The notes below the pieces were generated by a model. That model was not told the origin of the DNA, did no database searches, and saw only the letters and a program-made list of their open reading frames with translations. DNA of 64,000 bases from Xaviernesmea oryzae (lineage in GTDB: Bacteria > Pseudomonadota > Alphaproteobacteria > Rhizobiales > Rhizobiaceae): NCBI RefSeq assembly GCF_900177415.1, contig NZ_FXAF01000011.1:310001-374000 (forward strand). The letters are read 5' to 3'. A program made the translations under genes and the position numbers. Shown piece after piece: positions 35,144 to 43,823 of the stretch (position 1 is its first letter; each line of letters opens with the position of its first letter).

Positions 35144-36397
35144 TCAGGCCGGACGCACCAGAATGTGCTTCTTCTTGCCGAGCGAAAGCTTGATGACGCC
35201 GTCGCTGGTGACTTCGCCGGTTCCGATCACTTTTCGCTCGTCGCTCACCGGCTGGTCGTTGATGCGCACCGCGCCGCCCTGGACGTGGCGACGGGCTTCG
35301 CCGTTGGACCCGGCAAGCCCGGCACGCACGATGAGCGTCAGGAGGCCGATGCCGGCATCGAGCTCGGCAGAGGGCACCTCGACCGACGGCAGGTTCTCGG
35401 AAAGTCCGCCTTCCTCGAACGTCTTGCGGGCCGTCTCGGCGGCTTCCTCGGCTGCGGAACGGCCATGCAGGGTTGCCGTCACCTCGGTCGCAAGGAGCTT
35501 CTTGACCTCGTTCACCTCGGCGCCGCCGAGCGCCGAAAGCCGGGCGATCTCGTCCATCGGCAGCGTCGTGTAGAGCTTCAGGAAGCGCGGCACATCCGCA
35601 TCCTCGGTATTGCGCCAGTACTGCCAGAAATCGTAGGCCGACAGCATCTCCGGATTCAGCCAGACCGCCCCGGTCGCGGACTTGCCCATCTTGGCGCCCG
35701 ACGACGTGGTCAGCAGCGGCGAGGTGAGGGCGAAGAGCTGCGGCGTCCCCATGCGGTGACCGAGATCGATGCCGTTGACGATATTGCCCCATTGATCCGA
35801 GCCGCCCATCTGCAGCCGGCAATCGTACCGCTTGGCGAGTTCCACGAAGTCGTAGGCCTGGAGGATCATGTAGTTGAACTCCAGGAACGACAGCGACTGC
35901 TCCCGGTCGAGACGGGTCTTGACGCTCTCGAAGGAAAGCATCCGGTTGACCGAGAAATGCCGGCCGACATCGCGCAGGAACTCGAGATAGTTCAGCCCGC
36001 GAAGCCAATCGGCATTGTTGATCATCAGCGCGTCCTTCGGGCCGTCGCCGTATGCGAGGTAATTGGAGAAGACGCGCTTGATCGAGCCTATGTTGCTCTC
36101 GATCGTGTCGATGGTCATGAGCTGGCGTGCTTCATCCTTGAAAGAAGGGTCGCCCACCATGCCGGTGCCGCCGCCCATCAGGGAAATCGGCCGGTGGCCG
36201 GTCTGCTGCATCCAATGCAGCATCATGATCTGGATCAAGCTGCCGACATGCAGGCTCGGCGCCGTCGGGTCGAAGCCGATATAGCCCGTTACGGTTTCCT
36301 TCGAAAACAGTTCATCGAGACCGGCCTCGTCGGAGATCTGGTGGATGAAGCCACGCTCGTCGAGCGTGCGAAGGAAATCGGACTTGAACCTGGACAT
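35144..36397 (-). CDS. tyrS: Tyrosyl-tRNA synthetase
   Basis: Charges tRNA-Tyr. The 417-residue class I enzyme has the HIGH-equivalent HVGSL (His50) and the KMSKS-equivalent KMGKS (near residue 240). The tyrosine-binding segments include YIGFDPTAPSL and MGGSDQWGNI. The C-terminal S4 RNA-binding domain (about 345-410) ends in GKKKHILVRPA. Full length, and a monocistronic minus-strand gene. Confidence 0.97.
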   Translation of the reverse strand: MSRFKSDFLRTLDERGFIHQISDEAGLDELFSKETVTGYIGFDPTAPSLHVGSLIQIMMLHWMQQTGHRPISLMGGGTGMVGDPSFKDEARQLMTIDTIESNIGSIKRVFSNYLAYGDGPKDALMINNADWLRGLNYLEFLRDVGRHFSVNRMLSFESVKTRLDREQSLSFLEFNYMILQAYDFVELAKRYDCRLQMGGSDQWGNIVNGIDLGHRMGTPQLFALTSPLLTTSSGAKMGKSATGAVWLNPEMLSAYDFWQYWRNTEDADVPRFLKLYTTLPMDEIARLSALGGAEVNEVKKLLATEVTATLHGRSAAEEAAETARKTFEEGGLSENLPSVEVPSAELDAGIGLLTLIVRAGLAGSNGEARRHVQGGAVRINDQPVSDERKVIGTGEVTSDGVIKLSLGKKKHILVRPA

Positions 36398-36667
36398 GAC
36401 CTATCTCTGCGGGATGTGTGTTTTATGGATATGGCCGCGCCTCTAGCACTGTTTTTGCCGGCAATCACTTCAAAAGTGATGCTGGGAGGAATCAGCGCTT
36501 TGAATGAAAGGGCGTCGCCTCTCGGTCTCCTGTCGGTCTGGCGGGACGCGACGTCCCTGACGGCATTGATATTTTAGGCATTAACGTTTTCTTGTTCATG
36601 CGCTTTTAACATCCGGTCCGGACGCGGTAACCAGGGGTGGCGTGCAGGATTCCTGCACCGGTGGGTG

Positions 36668-37855
36668 ATGAACGGGGCGGCCTTTTTCCTGGCGGTGAAT
36701 TTCATCATCGCCATTTCCTTTTCGCTGGTCTTTGCGGTGGTCTCGACCCGCAGCCGTTCGCGGAGCGCCGCCCTCTGGTTTGCGGCAGGTTTTGCCGTTG
36801 CCTCGCTTTCGGCACTCTGCGAACTGCTGGTCGCCTACACGGACATCCCCAAATTCTGGGCGATCGGAGCTTTCGCGACCGTGCTTGCCGGCATGATCCT
36901 GCTGAGGGGCGGCATCGGCGAGCTTTACGGCCGCAAAATCGACCTGAGGAAGGCGGTCGGCTTCCTGTTGGCTGGCATCCTCCTCGATATGCTGATCTAT
37001 GACCTGCCGCGCGGCACCGCCCTGCATGCCTTTCCCTATCAGACGCCTTTCGCGTTCGTTATCTTGACGAGCGCCGCTGCCGTCTTTTCGTCCACGCGCC
37101 GGCTGACGATCGATCGGGCGCTCGGCTGCCTGCTTCTGGTGACCGGGCTGCATTTTTTCGCCAAGGCCGGCCTTGCGGTCGTTGCAGGAGCGGGGACGAC
37201 CGCCAAGGATTATATCCACACGAACTATGCGCTGATCTCGCAAAGCGCGACCGCCGTGCTCATGGTCGCCGTGGGATTGACGCTGCTGTCCGTGCTCGTT
37301 CTGGAGATCATGGCGGACGAGCGCAGCAATTCGGAAAAGGACTCCCTTTCCGGCCTCGCCAACCGCCGCGGTTTCGAGAACGGCGTGAAGGCGGCGCTCA
37401 CGTTCGCACCCAACGACCGGCACGCGCTGATCCTCTGCGATCTCGACCGTTTCAAGAAGATCAACGATACCTACGGTCATCACGGCGGCGATCTGGTCAT
37501 ACAGGCTTTCGGCGATCTCCTGCGGGCGAGCGCCGCCAAGAGCGCTGTGGTCGGCCGTGTCGGCGGCGAGGAGTTTGCGGTCTTCATGCCGAGCACGACA
37601 CCGGAGATGGCGGCGCTGTTTGCGCAGGCATTGAGGGGTGGGACGATGGGGATAGCGGTGAGCGCGCTTCCGTCCTCCTTCACCGTGACGGCAAGCTTCG
37701 GCGTGGCTGAACTCGCTCCAGGAAATGACCTCGCCTCCGCCATGCGCGATGCCGATGCCGCGCTCTACGAAGCCAAGCGCTCCGGCCGCAACTGCGTCAA
37801 ACAGGCACGCCGGCAGGGGGTGCTGGAACCCGCAGCGATCAAGGCCGTGAAATGA
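36668..37855 (+). CDS. Membrane-bound diguanylate cyclase (GGDEF)
   Basis: A 395-residue protein. About six transmembrane helices fill residues 1-220, with no recognised sensor motif. The C-terminal GGDEF domain carries GGEEF (around residue 300) and the preceding DLDRFKKINDTYGHHGGD, so cyclase activity is likely. An RxxD inhibitory site is not evident. No EAL domain is present. A GTG at 36665 lies directly before the ATG at 36668; the sequence GGTGGGTG is its ribosome-binding site. Confidence 0.9.
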   Translation: MNGAAFFLAVNFIIAISFSLVFAVVSTRSRSRSAALWFAAGFAVASLSALCELLVAYTDIPKFWAIGAFATVLAGMILLRGGIGELYGRKIDLRKAVGFLLAGILLDMLIYDLPRGTALHAFPYQTPFAFVILTSAAAVFSSTRRLTIDRALGCLLLVTGLHFFAKAGLAVVAGAGTTAKDYIHTNYALISQSATAVLMVAVGLTLLSVLVLEIMADERSNSEKDSLSGLANRRGFENGVKAALTFAPNDRHALILCDLDRFKKINDTYGHHGGDLVIQAFGDLLRASAAKSAVVGRVGGEEFAVFMPSTTPEMAALFAQALRGGTMGIAVSALPSSFTVTASFGVAELAPGNDLASAMRDADAALYEAKRSGRNCVKQARRQGVLEPAAIKAVK

Positions 37856-37856
37856 A

Positions 37857-37876
37857 ACGGCCGCAAAAGCGGCCGT
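37857..37876 (-). terminator. Terminator of the alpha/beta hydrolase gene
   Basis: An 8-bp perfect stem (ACGGCCGC / GCGGCCGT) with a 4-nt loop lies between converging genes. On the minus strand it is followed by TTCATTTC, a modest T-run. Confidence 0.65.
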
Positions 37877-37901
37877 CTGGACTGGTCTTTTCGGGTTTCG
37901 C

Positions 37902-38579
37902 TCAGCGAATGCGCTTGGCGGCCGGTTCCGGCACCAGCTCGCCGTTCAGGCGGCGGTCGAGATAATCCTCGCATTCGGCCATCAGCGTCTCCACATGGCC
38001 GTTGAAGAAATGGTTGGCGCCTTCGACCATGCGATGGGTGATCAGGATGCCTTTCTGCGTCTTCAGCTTTTCGACGAGCGCGTTGACGTCCTTCTCGGGC
38101 GCGACCTTGTCGGCATCACCGTTGATGATGAGGCCCGAAGACGGGCAGGGGGCGAGGAAGGAGAAGTCGTAGATGTTGGGTTGGGGCGCGATCGACATGA
38201 AGCCTTCGATCTCCGGACGGCGCATCAGAAGCTGCATGCCGATCCAGGCGCCAAAGGAATAGCCCGCGACCCAACAGCTCTTGGAATCGGGATGCAGGCT
38301 CTGCACCCAGTCGAGCGCGGAGGCGGCATCCGACAATTCTCCGGCGCCGTGATCGAACTCGCCCTGGCTGCGCCCGATGCCGCGGAAATTGAACCGGAGC
38401 GTCGTGAAGCCGCGCTTCTGGAACATGTAGAAGAGCTGGTAGACGATCTGGTTGTTCATCGTTCCGCCGAATTGCGGATGCGGGTGCAGGATGATGGCGA
38501 TCGGGGCGCTTTTTTCCTTGGAGGGCTGGTAACGACCTTCCAGGCGGCCGGCGGGGCCGTTGAAAATGACTTCGGGCAT
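37902..38579 (-). CDS. Alpha/beta hydrolase, YqiA-like/dienelactone hydrolase superfamily
   Basis: A 225-residue cytoplasmic hydrolase. It has the strand-turn HPHPQFGGTMNN early on, the nucleophile elbow GYSFGAWIG (Ser), the acid in INGDADKVAP, and the catalytic His in GANHFF. The pattern fits the 'alpha/beta hydrolase, CocE/NonD type' group found beside suf genes in several rhizobia (recollection, not checked). The ATG at 38579 follows GGAG by five bases; the five upstream codons are unlikely. It is divergent from the suf operon, so it may share its promoter region. Confidence 0.82.
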   Translation of the reverse strand: MPEVIFNGPAGRLEGRYQPSKEKSAPIAIILHPHPQFGGTMNNQIVYQLFYMFQKRGFTTLRFNFRGIGRSQGEFDHGAGELSDAASALDWVQSLHPDSKSCWVAGYSFGAWIGMQLLMRRPEIEGFMSIAPQPNIYDFSFLAPCPSSGLIINGDADKVAPEKDVNALVEKLKTQKGILITHRMVEGANHFFNGHVETLMAECEDYLDRRLNGELVPEPAAKRIR

Positions 38580-38636
38580 CTGTACTCCGGTCAACGTGCT
38601 CAGGTTCCAAACCGGCCGATCGCGTCGAGTTTGACT

Positions 38637-38651
38637 TGACGAAGCCGCTCA
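38637..38651 (+). promoter_or_regulatory. Candidate RirA (IRO) box upstream of suf operon
   Basis: TGACGAAGCCGCTCA fits the IRO-box pattern TGA-N9-TCA exactly. The pattern is loose (6 fixed bases), so a chance match in a 240-bp region is about a 5% event. Support comes from place: it overlaps a TTGACT (38631-38636) that could be a -35 box, and the operon downstream is a classic iron-controlled target in rhizobia. Confidence 0.5.
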
Positions 38652-38655
38652 GCTT

Positions 38656-38685
38656 TTCTAAAACACAGTTTAGAACCATTCGAAA
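38656..38685 (+). promoter_or_regulatory. Candidate Irr (ICE) box with overlapping palindrome
   Basis: TTTAGAACCATTCGAAA (38669-38685) matches the rhizobial iron control element TTTAGAA-N3-TTCTAAA at all but one half-site base. A second palindrome, TTCTAAA-N6-TTTAGAA (38656-38675), shares its right half with the first. So three half-sites stand in a row, room for more than one Irr dimer. The site lies 137 bp before the first suf gene. Confidence 0.7.
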
Positions 38686-38821
38686 TTGTGGGCGCCCTGC
38701 AAGCGGCACCCGATGCGATGTCTCATAAGGCAAGGCTCAAGGAAATTTCAAGGAAAATGCGGGCCTCCCGCCTGCAGACGTGGAACTCGACTTCTATCTA
38801 GGAACGGAACTGAAACAGGCA

Positions 38822-39988
38822 ATGGCGATCAACCGCATATATCTGGATTGGAACGCGACGGCGCCTCTGGCTGCGCCGGCGCGCGCCGCCATGCTGGATG
38901 CGCTTGAATTGCCGGGTAACGCCTCGTCCGTGCATGGTGAAGGCAGAGCGGCCCGCGCCGCCGTCGACAAGGCCCGCCGGCAGGTGGCCGCGCTCGTCGG
39001 GGCCGAGCCGGCGCATGTGACGTTCACGAGCGGCGCGACGGAAGCGGCGAACCATGTGCTGACGCCGGAGTTCCGCATGGGCCGGGCGCCGCTGACGATC
39101 AGCCGGCTTTACGTCTCGGCAATCGAGCATCCGGCGATTCGCGAGGGCGGTCGCTTCGATACGGCTGACGTAACGGAAGTGCCCGTCACCCGCGACGGAA
39201 TCATCGATCTGGCGGCGCTCGAAAACCTGCTGGACGGCCATGATCGCAATGCCGGCCTCCCAATGGTGGCCGTCATGCTGGTCAACAACGAGACGGGCAT
39301 TGTCCAGCCCGTGGCGGAAGCCGCTGCGCTGGCTCATGCCCATGGCGGCTTGATGGTGGTGGATGCGGTTCAGGCGGCGGGTCGCCTTCCGGTCGACATC
39401 AACGCGCTCGATGCGGATTTCCTGATCCTCTCGTCCCACAAGATCGGAGGGCCGAAGGGCGTCGGCGCGCTCGTCTCCCGCGGCGAAGCCTTGATGCCGA
39501 AGCCGCTGATCCGCGGCGGCGGACAGGAAAAGGGACATCGTTCCGGCACCGAGAATTTCCATGCCGTGGTCGGCTTCGGCGCGGCGGCGGAAGCGGCGCT
39601 TGAAGGCCTTGCGGAGCGCAATGCCGCCATCGGCGTGCTGCGCGACCGGCTGGAAGAAGGCATGCGCCGGGCCGCGCCGGATGTCGTCATTCATGGCACG
39701 GCAGTTCCGCGCGTGGGGAATACCTGCTTCTTCACCTTGCCGGGCCTGAAGTCGGAAACCGGACAGATCGCCTTCGATCTCGAAGGCGTCGCGCTGTCGG
39801 CCGGCTCCGCCTGCTCCTCGGGCAAAGTGGGCGAAAGCCATGTTTTGACGGCCATGGGACACGATCCGAAGCTCGGAGCGCTTCGGATTTCGCTCGGTCC
39901 CGACACGACGCAAGAGGATATTTCGCGGGCGCTCGCCGCCTTTAGCAAGATTGCCACTCGCCGAAGACCGGCGGGCGAGGCCGCATGA
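38822..39988 (+). CDS. Cysteine desulfurase, group I (IscS/NifS-like; SufS2)
   Basis: Takes sulfur from cysteine for iron-sulfur clusters. The 388-residue PLP enzyme has the Schiff-base lysine in SSHKIGGPKG (Lys207) and the persulfide cysteine in SAGSACSSG (Cys331). It starts at the ATG 38822 (MAINRIYLDWNATAP), the family N-terminus. It is the first gene of the suf cluster, which also has a true SufS, a two-desulfurase layout known from rhizobia and Agrobacterium. A 149-bp gap with two hairpins separates it from sufB. Confidence 0.92.
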   Translation: MAINRIYLDWNATAPLAAPARAAMLDALELPGNASSVHGEGRAARAAVDKARRQVAALVGAEPAHVTFTSGATEAANHVLTPEFRMGRAPLTISRLYVSAIEHPAIREGGRFDTADVTEVPVTRDGIIDLAALENLLDGHDRNAGLPMVAVMLVNNETGIVQPVAEAAALAHAHGGLMVVDAVQAAGRLPVDINALDADFLILSSHKIGGPKGVGALVSRGEALMPKPLIRGGGQEKGHRSGTENFHAVVGFGAAAEAALEGLAERNAAIGVLRDRLEEGMRRAAPDVVIHGTAVPRVGNTCFFTLPGLKSETGQIAFDLEGVALSAGSACSSGKVGESHVLTAMGHDPKLGALRISLGPDTTQEDISRALAAFSKIATRRRPAGEAA

Positions 39989-40002
39989 GCGGCCGGTAAA
40001 AA

Positions 40003-40121
40003 TTGCGGAAGCGCAAATTTCCGCTTGCCAAAAGGTGTGAAAACCGCCTTCTGGCGCCTACATAAGGGTGGCAGTTGTCCCCCTGACAAGATGACAGAAT
40101 TGCCGGAATTTGAACCGGCAA
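40003..40121 (+). repeat. Two hairpins in the leader between sufS2 and sufB
   Basis: Hairpin A (GCGGAA 40005-40010 / TTCCGC 40019-40024) overlaps a competing TTGCG / CGCAA fold (40003-40016). Hairpin B is a 7-bp perfect stem (TTGCCGG 40100-40106 / CCGGCAA 40115-40121) that ends 5 bases before the GGAG site of sufB. They could mark a processing point or a translation control element. No T-run follows either one. Confidence 0.45.
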
Positions 40122-40137
40122 GATTTGGAGAATGAGC

Positions 40138-41607
40138 ATGCCTGCTGTCCAGGAAACAATCGATCAGGTCCGTGGGATCGATATCGATCAGTACAAATAC
40201 GGTTTCGAAACCGTCATCGAAGTGGACAAGGCTCCCAAAGGTCTCTCCGAAGAGATCATTCGCTTCATTTCGGCCAAGAAACAGGAGCCGGAATGGATGC
40301 TGGAGTGGCGCCTGGAGGCCTATCGTCGTTGGCTCACCATGGAAGAGCCGACCTGGGCGCGCGTCGACTATCCGAAGATCGACTTCAACGACATCTATTA
40401 TTACGCCGCTCCGAAGAACGTCACCGGCCCAAAATCCCTCGACGAGGTCGATCCGGAGCTTCTGAAGACCTATGAGAAGCTCGGCATTCCGCTGAAGGAA
40501 CAGGAAATCCTGTCCGGCGTGCAGAAGTCGAAGGTCGCCGTCGACGCGGTCTTCGATTCGGTCTCGGTCGTGACGACCTTCAAGGAAGAGCTGAAGAAGG
40601 CCGGCGTGATCTTCATGTCGATCTCCGAGGCCATCCGCGAACATCCGGAACTCGTGAAGAAGTATCTCGGTTCGGTCGTTCCGGCTTCCGACAATTTCTA
40701 TGCGACGCTGAACTCCGCCGTATTCACCGATGGTTCCTTCGTCTTCGTGCCGAAAGGCGTGCGGTGCCCGATGGAGCTGTCCACCTATTTCCGCATCAAC
40801 GAGAAGAATACCGGCCAGTTCGAGCGCACGCTGATCATCGCCGAGGAAGGCGCCTACGTCTCCTATCTCGAAGGCTGCACGGCGCCCCAGCGCGACGAGA
40901 ACCAGCTTCATGCGGCGGTCGTCGAACTCGTGGCGCTCGATGACGCCGAGATCAAGTATTCGACCGTCCAGAACTGGTTCCCGGGCGACAAGGAAGGCAA
41001 GGGCGGCATCTACAACTTCGTCACCAAGCGTGGCGATTGCCGCGGCGCCCGTTCGAAGATCTCCTGGACCCAGGTAGAGACCGGTTCGGCGATCACCTGG
41101 AAATATCCGAGCTGCATCCTGCGTGGGGACGACAGCCGCGGCGAGTTCTACTCGATCGCCGTGTCCAACGGCCATCAGCAGGTAGACAGCGGCACCAAGA
41201 TGATCCATCTCGGCAAGAACACGTCGAGCCGCATCATCTCCAAGGGCATTTCCGCCGGCCGCTCGAACAACACCTATCGCGGCCAGGTATCGATCCATCG
41301 CCGTGCCGAGAATGCCCGCAACTTCACGAACTGCGACTCGCTGCTGATCGGCGACAAGTGCGGCGCGCATACGGTGCCTTACATCGACGTGAAGAACGCG
41401 TCGGGCAAGGTGGAGCACGAGGCGACCACATCGAAGATTTCCGACGACCAGAAGTTCTACGTCATGCAGCGCGGCATTCCGGAAGAGGAAGCGATCGCGC
41501 TCATCGTCAACGGCTTCGTCAAGGAAGTCATCCAGGAACTGCCGATGGAATTCGCCGTCGAAGCCCAGAAGCTGATCGGCATTTCGCTCGAAGGTTCCGT
41601 GGGCTGA
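40138..41607 (+). CDS. sufB: SUF scaffold protein SufB
   Basis: A scaffold subunit of the SufBC2D complex on which iron-sulfur clusters form. The 489-residue protein has the family block SKISWTQVETGSAITWKYPSC, the residues CTAPQRDENQLHAAVVE and the C-terminal QRGIPEEEAIALIVNGF. Several cysteines, including the one in NFTNCDSL, are candidate cluster or persulfide ligands. I chose the ATG at 40138 (MPAVQETIDQVR): it has GGAG at 8 bases, whereas the ATG at 40132 is only 1-2 bases from it. Confidence 0.96.
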   Translation: MPAVQETIDQVRGIDIDQYKYGFETVIEVDKAPKGLSEEIIRFISAKKQEPEWMLEWRLEAYRRWLTMEEPTWARVDYPKIDFNDIYYYAAPKNVTGPKSLDEVDPELLKTYEKLGIPLKEQEILSGVQKSKVAVDAVFDSVSVVTTFKEELKKAGVIFMSISEAIREHPELVKKYLGSVVPASDNFYATLNSAVFTDGSFVFVPKGVRCPMELSTYFRINEKNTGQFERTLIIAEEGAYVSYLEGCTAPQRDENQLHAAVVELVALDDAEIKYSTVQNWFPGDKEGKGGIYNFVTKRGDCRGARSKISWTQVETGSAITWKYPSCILRGDDSRGEFYSIAVSNGHQQVDSGTKMIHLGKNTSSRIISKGISAGRSNNTYRGQVSIHRRAENARNFTNCDSLLIGDKCGAHTVPYIDVKNASGKVEHEATTSKISDDQKFYVMQRGIPEEEAIALIVNGFVKEVIQELPMEFAVEAQKLIGISLEGSVG

Positions 41608-41670
41608 TGGCCCGCTGTCCGAATATCGCGCTCTGACGCGTCACCGAATAAATCCGGAAGGATAAGAATT

Positions 41671-42426
41671 ATGCTTGAGATCAAGAACCTGCACGCACGT
41701 ATCGCCGAGGACGGCACCGAGATCATCCGCGGCCTGAACCTTACCGTGAAGCCCGGCGAGATTGCCGCGATCATGGGCCCGAACGGCTCCGGCAAGTCGA
41801 CGCTTTCCTATATCCTCTCCGGCCGCGAGGATTACGAAGTCACCGAGGGTGACATCCTTTATAACGGCGAGAGCATTCTGGAACTCGATCCGGCCGAGCG
41901 CGCCGCCAAGGGCATCTTCCTCGCCTTCCAGTATCCGGTGGAAATCCCGGGTGTGGCCACCATGCAGTTCCTCAAGGTGGCGATGAACGAGCAGCGCAAG
42001 GCGCGCGGCGAGGCGGAACTGACGACGCCGGACTTCATGCGCCGCGTCAAGGATGCCGCCGAAAAGCTGAAGATCGACCAGGCCATGCTGCGTCGCCCGC
42101 TGAACGTCGGTTTCTCCGGCGGCGAAAAGAAGCGCGCCGAGATCCTGCAGATGGCGTTGCTTGAGCCGAAGCTTTGCGTGCTCGACGAAACCGATTCCGG
42201 CCTCGACATCGACGCGCTGAAGATCGTCGCCGACGGCGTCAACGCGCTGAAGTCGCCGGACCGCGCCACGATCGTCATCACCCATTACCAGCGCCTGCTC
42301 GATTACATCGTGCCGGACACCGTTCACGTTCTCTACAAGGGGCGGATCATCCGCTCCGGCGACAAGGCGCTGGCGCTCGAGCTGGAAGAGAACGGCTATG
42401 CCGACATCATCGGGGAAGCGGCGTAA
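41671..42426 (+). CDS. sufC: SUF ATPase SufC
   Basis: The ABC-type ATPase of SufBC2D, 251 residues. Walker A is GPNGSGKST (about 35-43), the signature is FSGGEKKRAEILQ and Walker B ends LDETDSGLDID, with the SufC-typical E/D arrangement. Its ATP cycle changes the SufB-SufD interface to expose the cluster assembly site. AGGATAAGAATT precedes the ATG; the gene follows sufB by 63 bp. Confidence 0.97.
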   Translation: MLEIKNLHARIAEDGTEIIRGLNLTVKPGEIAAIMGPNGSGKSTLSYILSGREDYEVTEGDILYNGESILELDPAERAAKGIFLAFQYPVEIPGVATMQFLKVAMNEQRKARGEAELTTPDFMRRVKDAAEKLKIDQAMLRRPLNVGFSGGEKKRAEILQMALLEPKLCVLDETDSGLDIDALKIVADGVNALKSPDRATIVITHYQRLLDYIVPDTVHVLYKGRIIRSGDKALALELEENGYADIIGEAA

Positions 42427-42447
42427 GCGCCGAGGAAGGATGTTGTC

Positions 42448-43722
42448 ATGAACATGCAGACGACAATGCGCCTGACGGCCGCCGAGACCGCTTTGGTCGA
42501 AGCCTTCGGCGCCCAGTTCGGCGAACTGCCGGGCGACGGCGCGGTTGCGGGCAAGCGTGACCGGCTTCTGGACGATTTGAAGAAGGCCGGTCTTCCGACC
42601 CGCCGCATCGAATCCTGGCACTATACGGACCTCAAGAACCTGCTGCGCACCGTTCCGGATGCGGTCTCGGTACCGGCGCTCGATCCCATCGGGCCCGTCG
42701 TGGAGGGTTCGCAGGTTCTTTCTGTCCTGCAGGGCGAAGCCGCTGCCAAGCCTTCGATTGAAAGCCTGGACATCGCGGCCTTCAAGGAAAAGCTCGCCGA
42801 CGGTTCGGCCGCCGCCGCCCTGACGGCGCTCGACAGGGACGATGCGATCGGTCGCATCAACGGCAGCTTCGTGCGCGACGGCTTTGCGATCACGGTTCCC
42901 GCCAATACGGAACTGGAAGAGCCGGTCGAGCTCCAGGCGCTGCATGGCGCCGGCCAGATCCACACGCGTTTTCCGGTCTCTTTCGGCGCATCGTCCAAGG
43001 CGACGATCATTGAGCGTCACTGCGCGGTGACCGAAGGCGCCGCGCTGGTGTCCTCGATCAGTGACATCGCGCTGGAAGACGGTGCGGAAGTCACCTGGAT
43101 CATCCTGCAGCAGCAGGGCGCGGCCGACACCCATCTCGGCCAGATACGCGTCGAACTCGGCGCCAATGCAAAGCTCAGGCTCTTCGTCGTCAATGCCGGC
43201 GGCAAGCTGGTGCGTCAGGAGCTGCGCATCAACGTGGAAGGCGAGGGCGCCGAACTGACGCTGCGCGGCGTCAACCTGCTCGGGGGCGAAAGCCATACGG
43301 ACGTGACACTGGTGCTCGGCCATAACGTGCCGCACACCAATTCGACGGAGATCATCCGCAACGTGGTGTTCGACAAAGCCAGCGGCGTCTTCCAGGGCAT
43401 GATCCGGGTCGCGCCCGATGCCCAGAAGACCGATGCGAAGATGTCGTGCAACACGCTGCTGCTCACCGATGACGGCGATTTCTCGGCCAAGCCCGAACTC
43501 GAAATCTTCGCCGACGACGTCGTCTGCGGCCACGGCGCCACGGTTGCCGATATCGATCGCAACCATCTCTTCTACATGATGGCGCGCGGCGTTCCGGAGA
43601 ACAAGGCGCGTGCGATGCTGGTCAATGCCTTCGTGGCGGAGATCGTCGAGGAGCTGGAAGACGAAAAGCTGGTCGAGGCGCTGGAAGGCGTCATCTCGGC
43701 CTGGCTCGAGAAGCACGCCTGA
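42448..43722 (+). CDS. sufD: SUF scaffold protein SufD
   Basis: The SufB paralogue in SufBC2D, 424 residues. The beta-helix core and the SufB/D family C-terminus are present (CGHGATVADIDRNHLFYMMARGVPENKARAMLVNAFVAEIVEEL). The conserved CGHGA cysteine and histidine correspond to the SufD cluster-site histidine region. It starts 21 bp after sufC with a GAGGAAGG site. It is needed for iron acquisition by the complex in other bacteria. Confidence 0.95.
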   Translation: MNMQTTMRLTAAETALVEAFGAQFGELPGDGAVAGKRDRLLDDLKKAGLPTRRIESWHYTDLKNLLRTVPDAVSVPALDPIGPVVEGSQVLSVLQGEAAAKPSIESLDIAAFKEKLADGSAAAALTALDRDDAIGRINGSFVRDGFAITVPANTELEEPVELQALHGAGQIHTRFPVSFGASSKATIIERHCAVTEGAALVSSISDIALEDGAEVTWIILQQQGAADTHLGQIRVELGANAKLRLFVVNAGGKLVRQELRINVEGEGAELTLRGVNLLGGESHTDVTLVLGHNVPHTNSTEIIRNVVFDKASGVFQGMIRVAPDAQKTDAKMSCNTLLLTDDGDFSAKPELEIFADDVVCGHGATVADIDRNHLFYMMARGVPENKARAMLVNAFVAEIVEELEDEKLVEALEGVISAWLEKHA

Positions 43723-43750
43723 GGTCGCTGACGAGAGCGACCGATCTTTC

Positions 43751-43790
43751 CATCGTCATGCTCGGCCTTGTGCCGAGCATCCACGACGGT
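43751..43790. repeat. Palindromic repeat element, copy 1 (between sufD and sufS)
   Basis: A 9-bp perfect stem (ATGCTCGGC 43758-43766 / GCCGAGCAT 43772-43780) with loop CTTGT, flanked by CGTC and GACG that can pair further. The form (CGTCAT-xCTCGG-xCTTG-xCCGAGx-AT) matches the other two copies near 46000-46075, so this is a dispersed element. I recall similar rhizobial intergenic palindromes. It sits inside the operon. Confidence 0.65.
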
Positions 43791-43823
43791 TGATACGGCT
43801 GCAACGATAGGAAAGGGTCTGAC

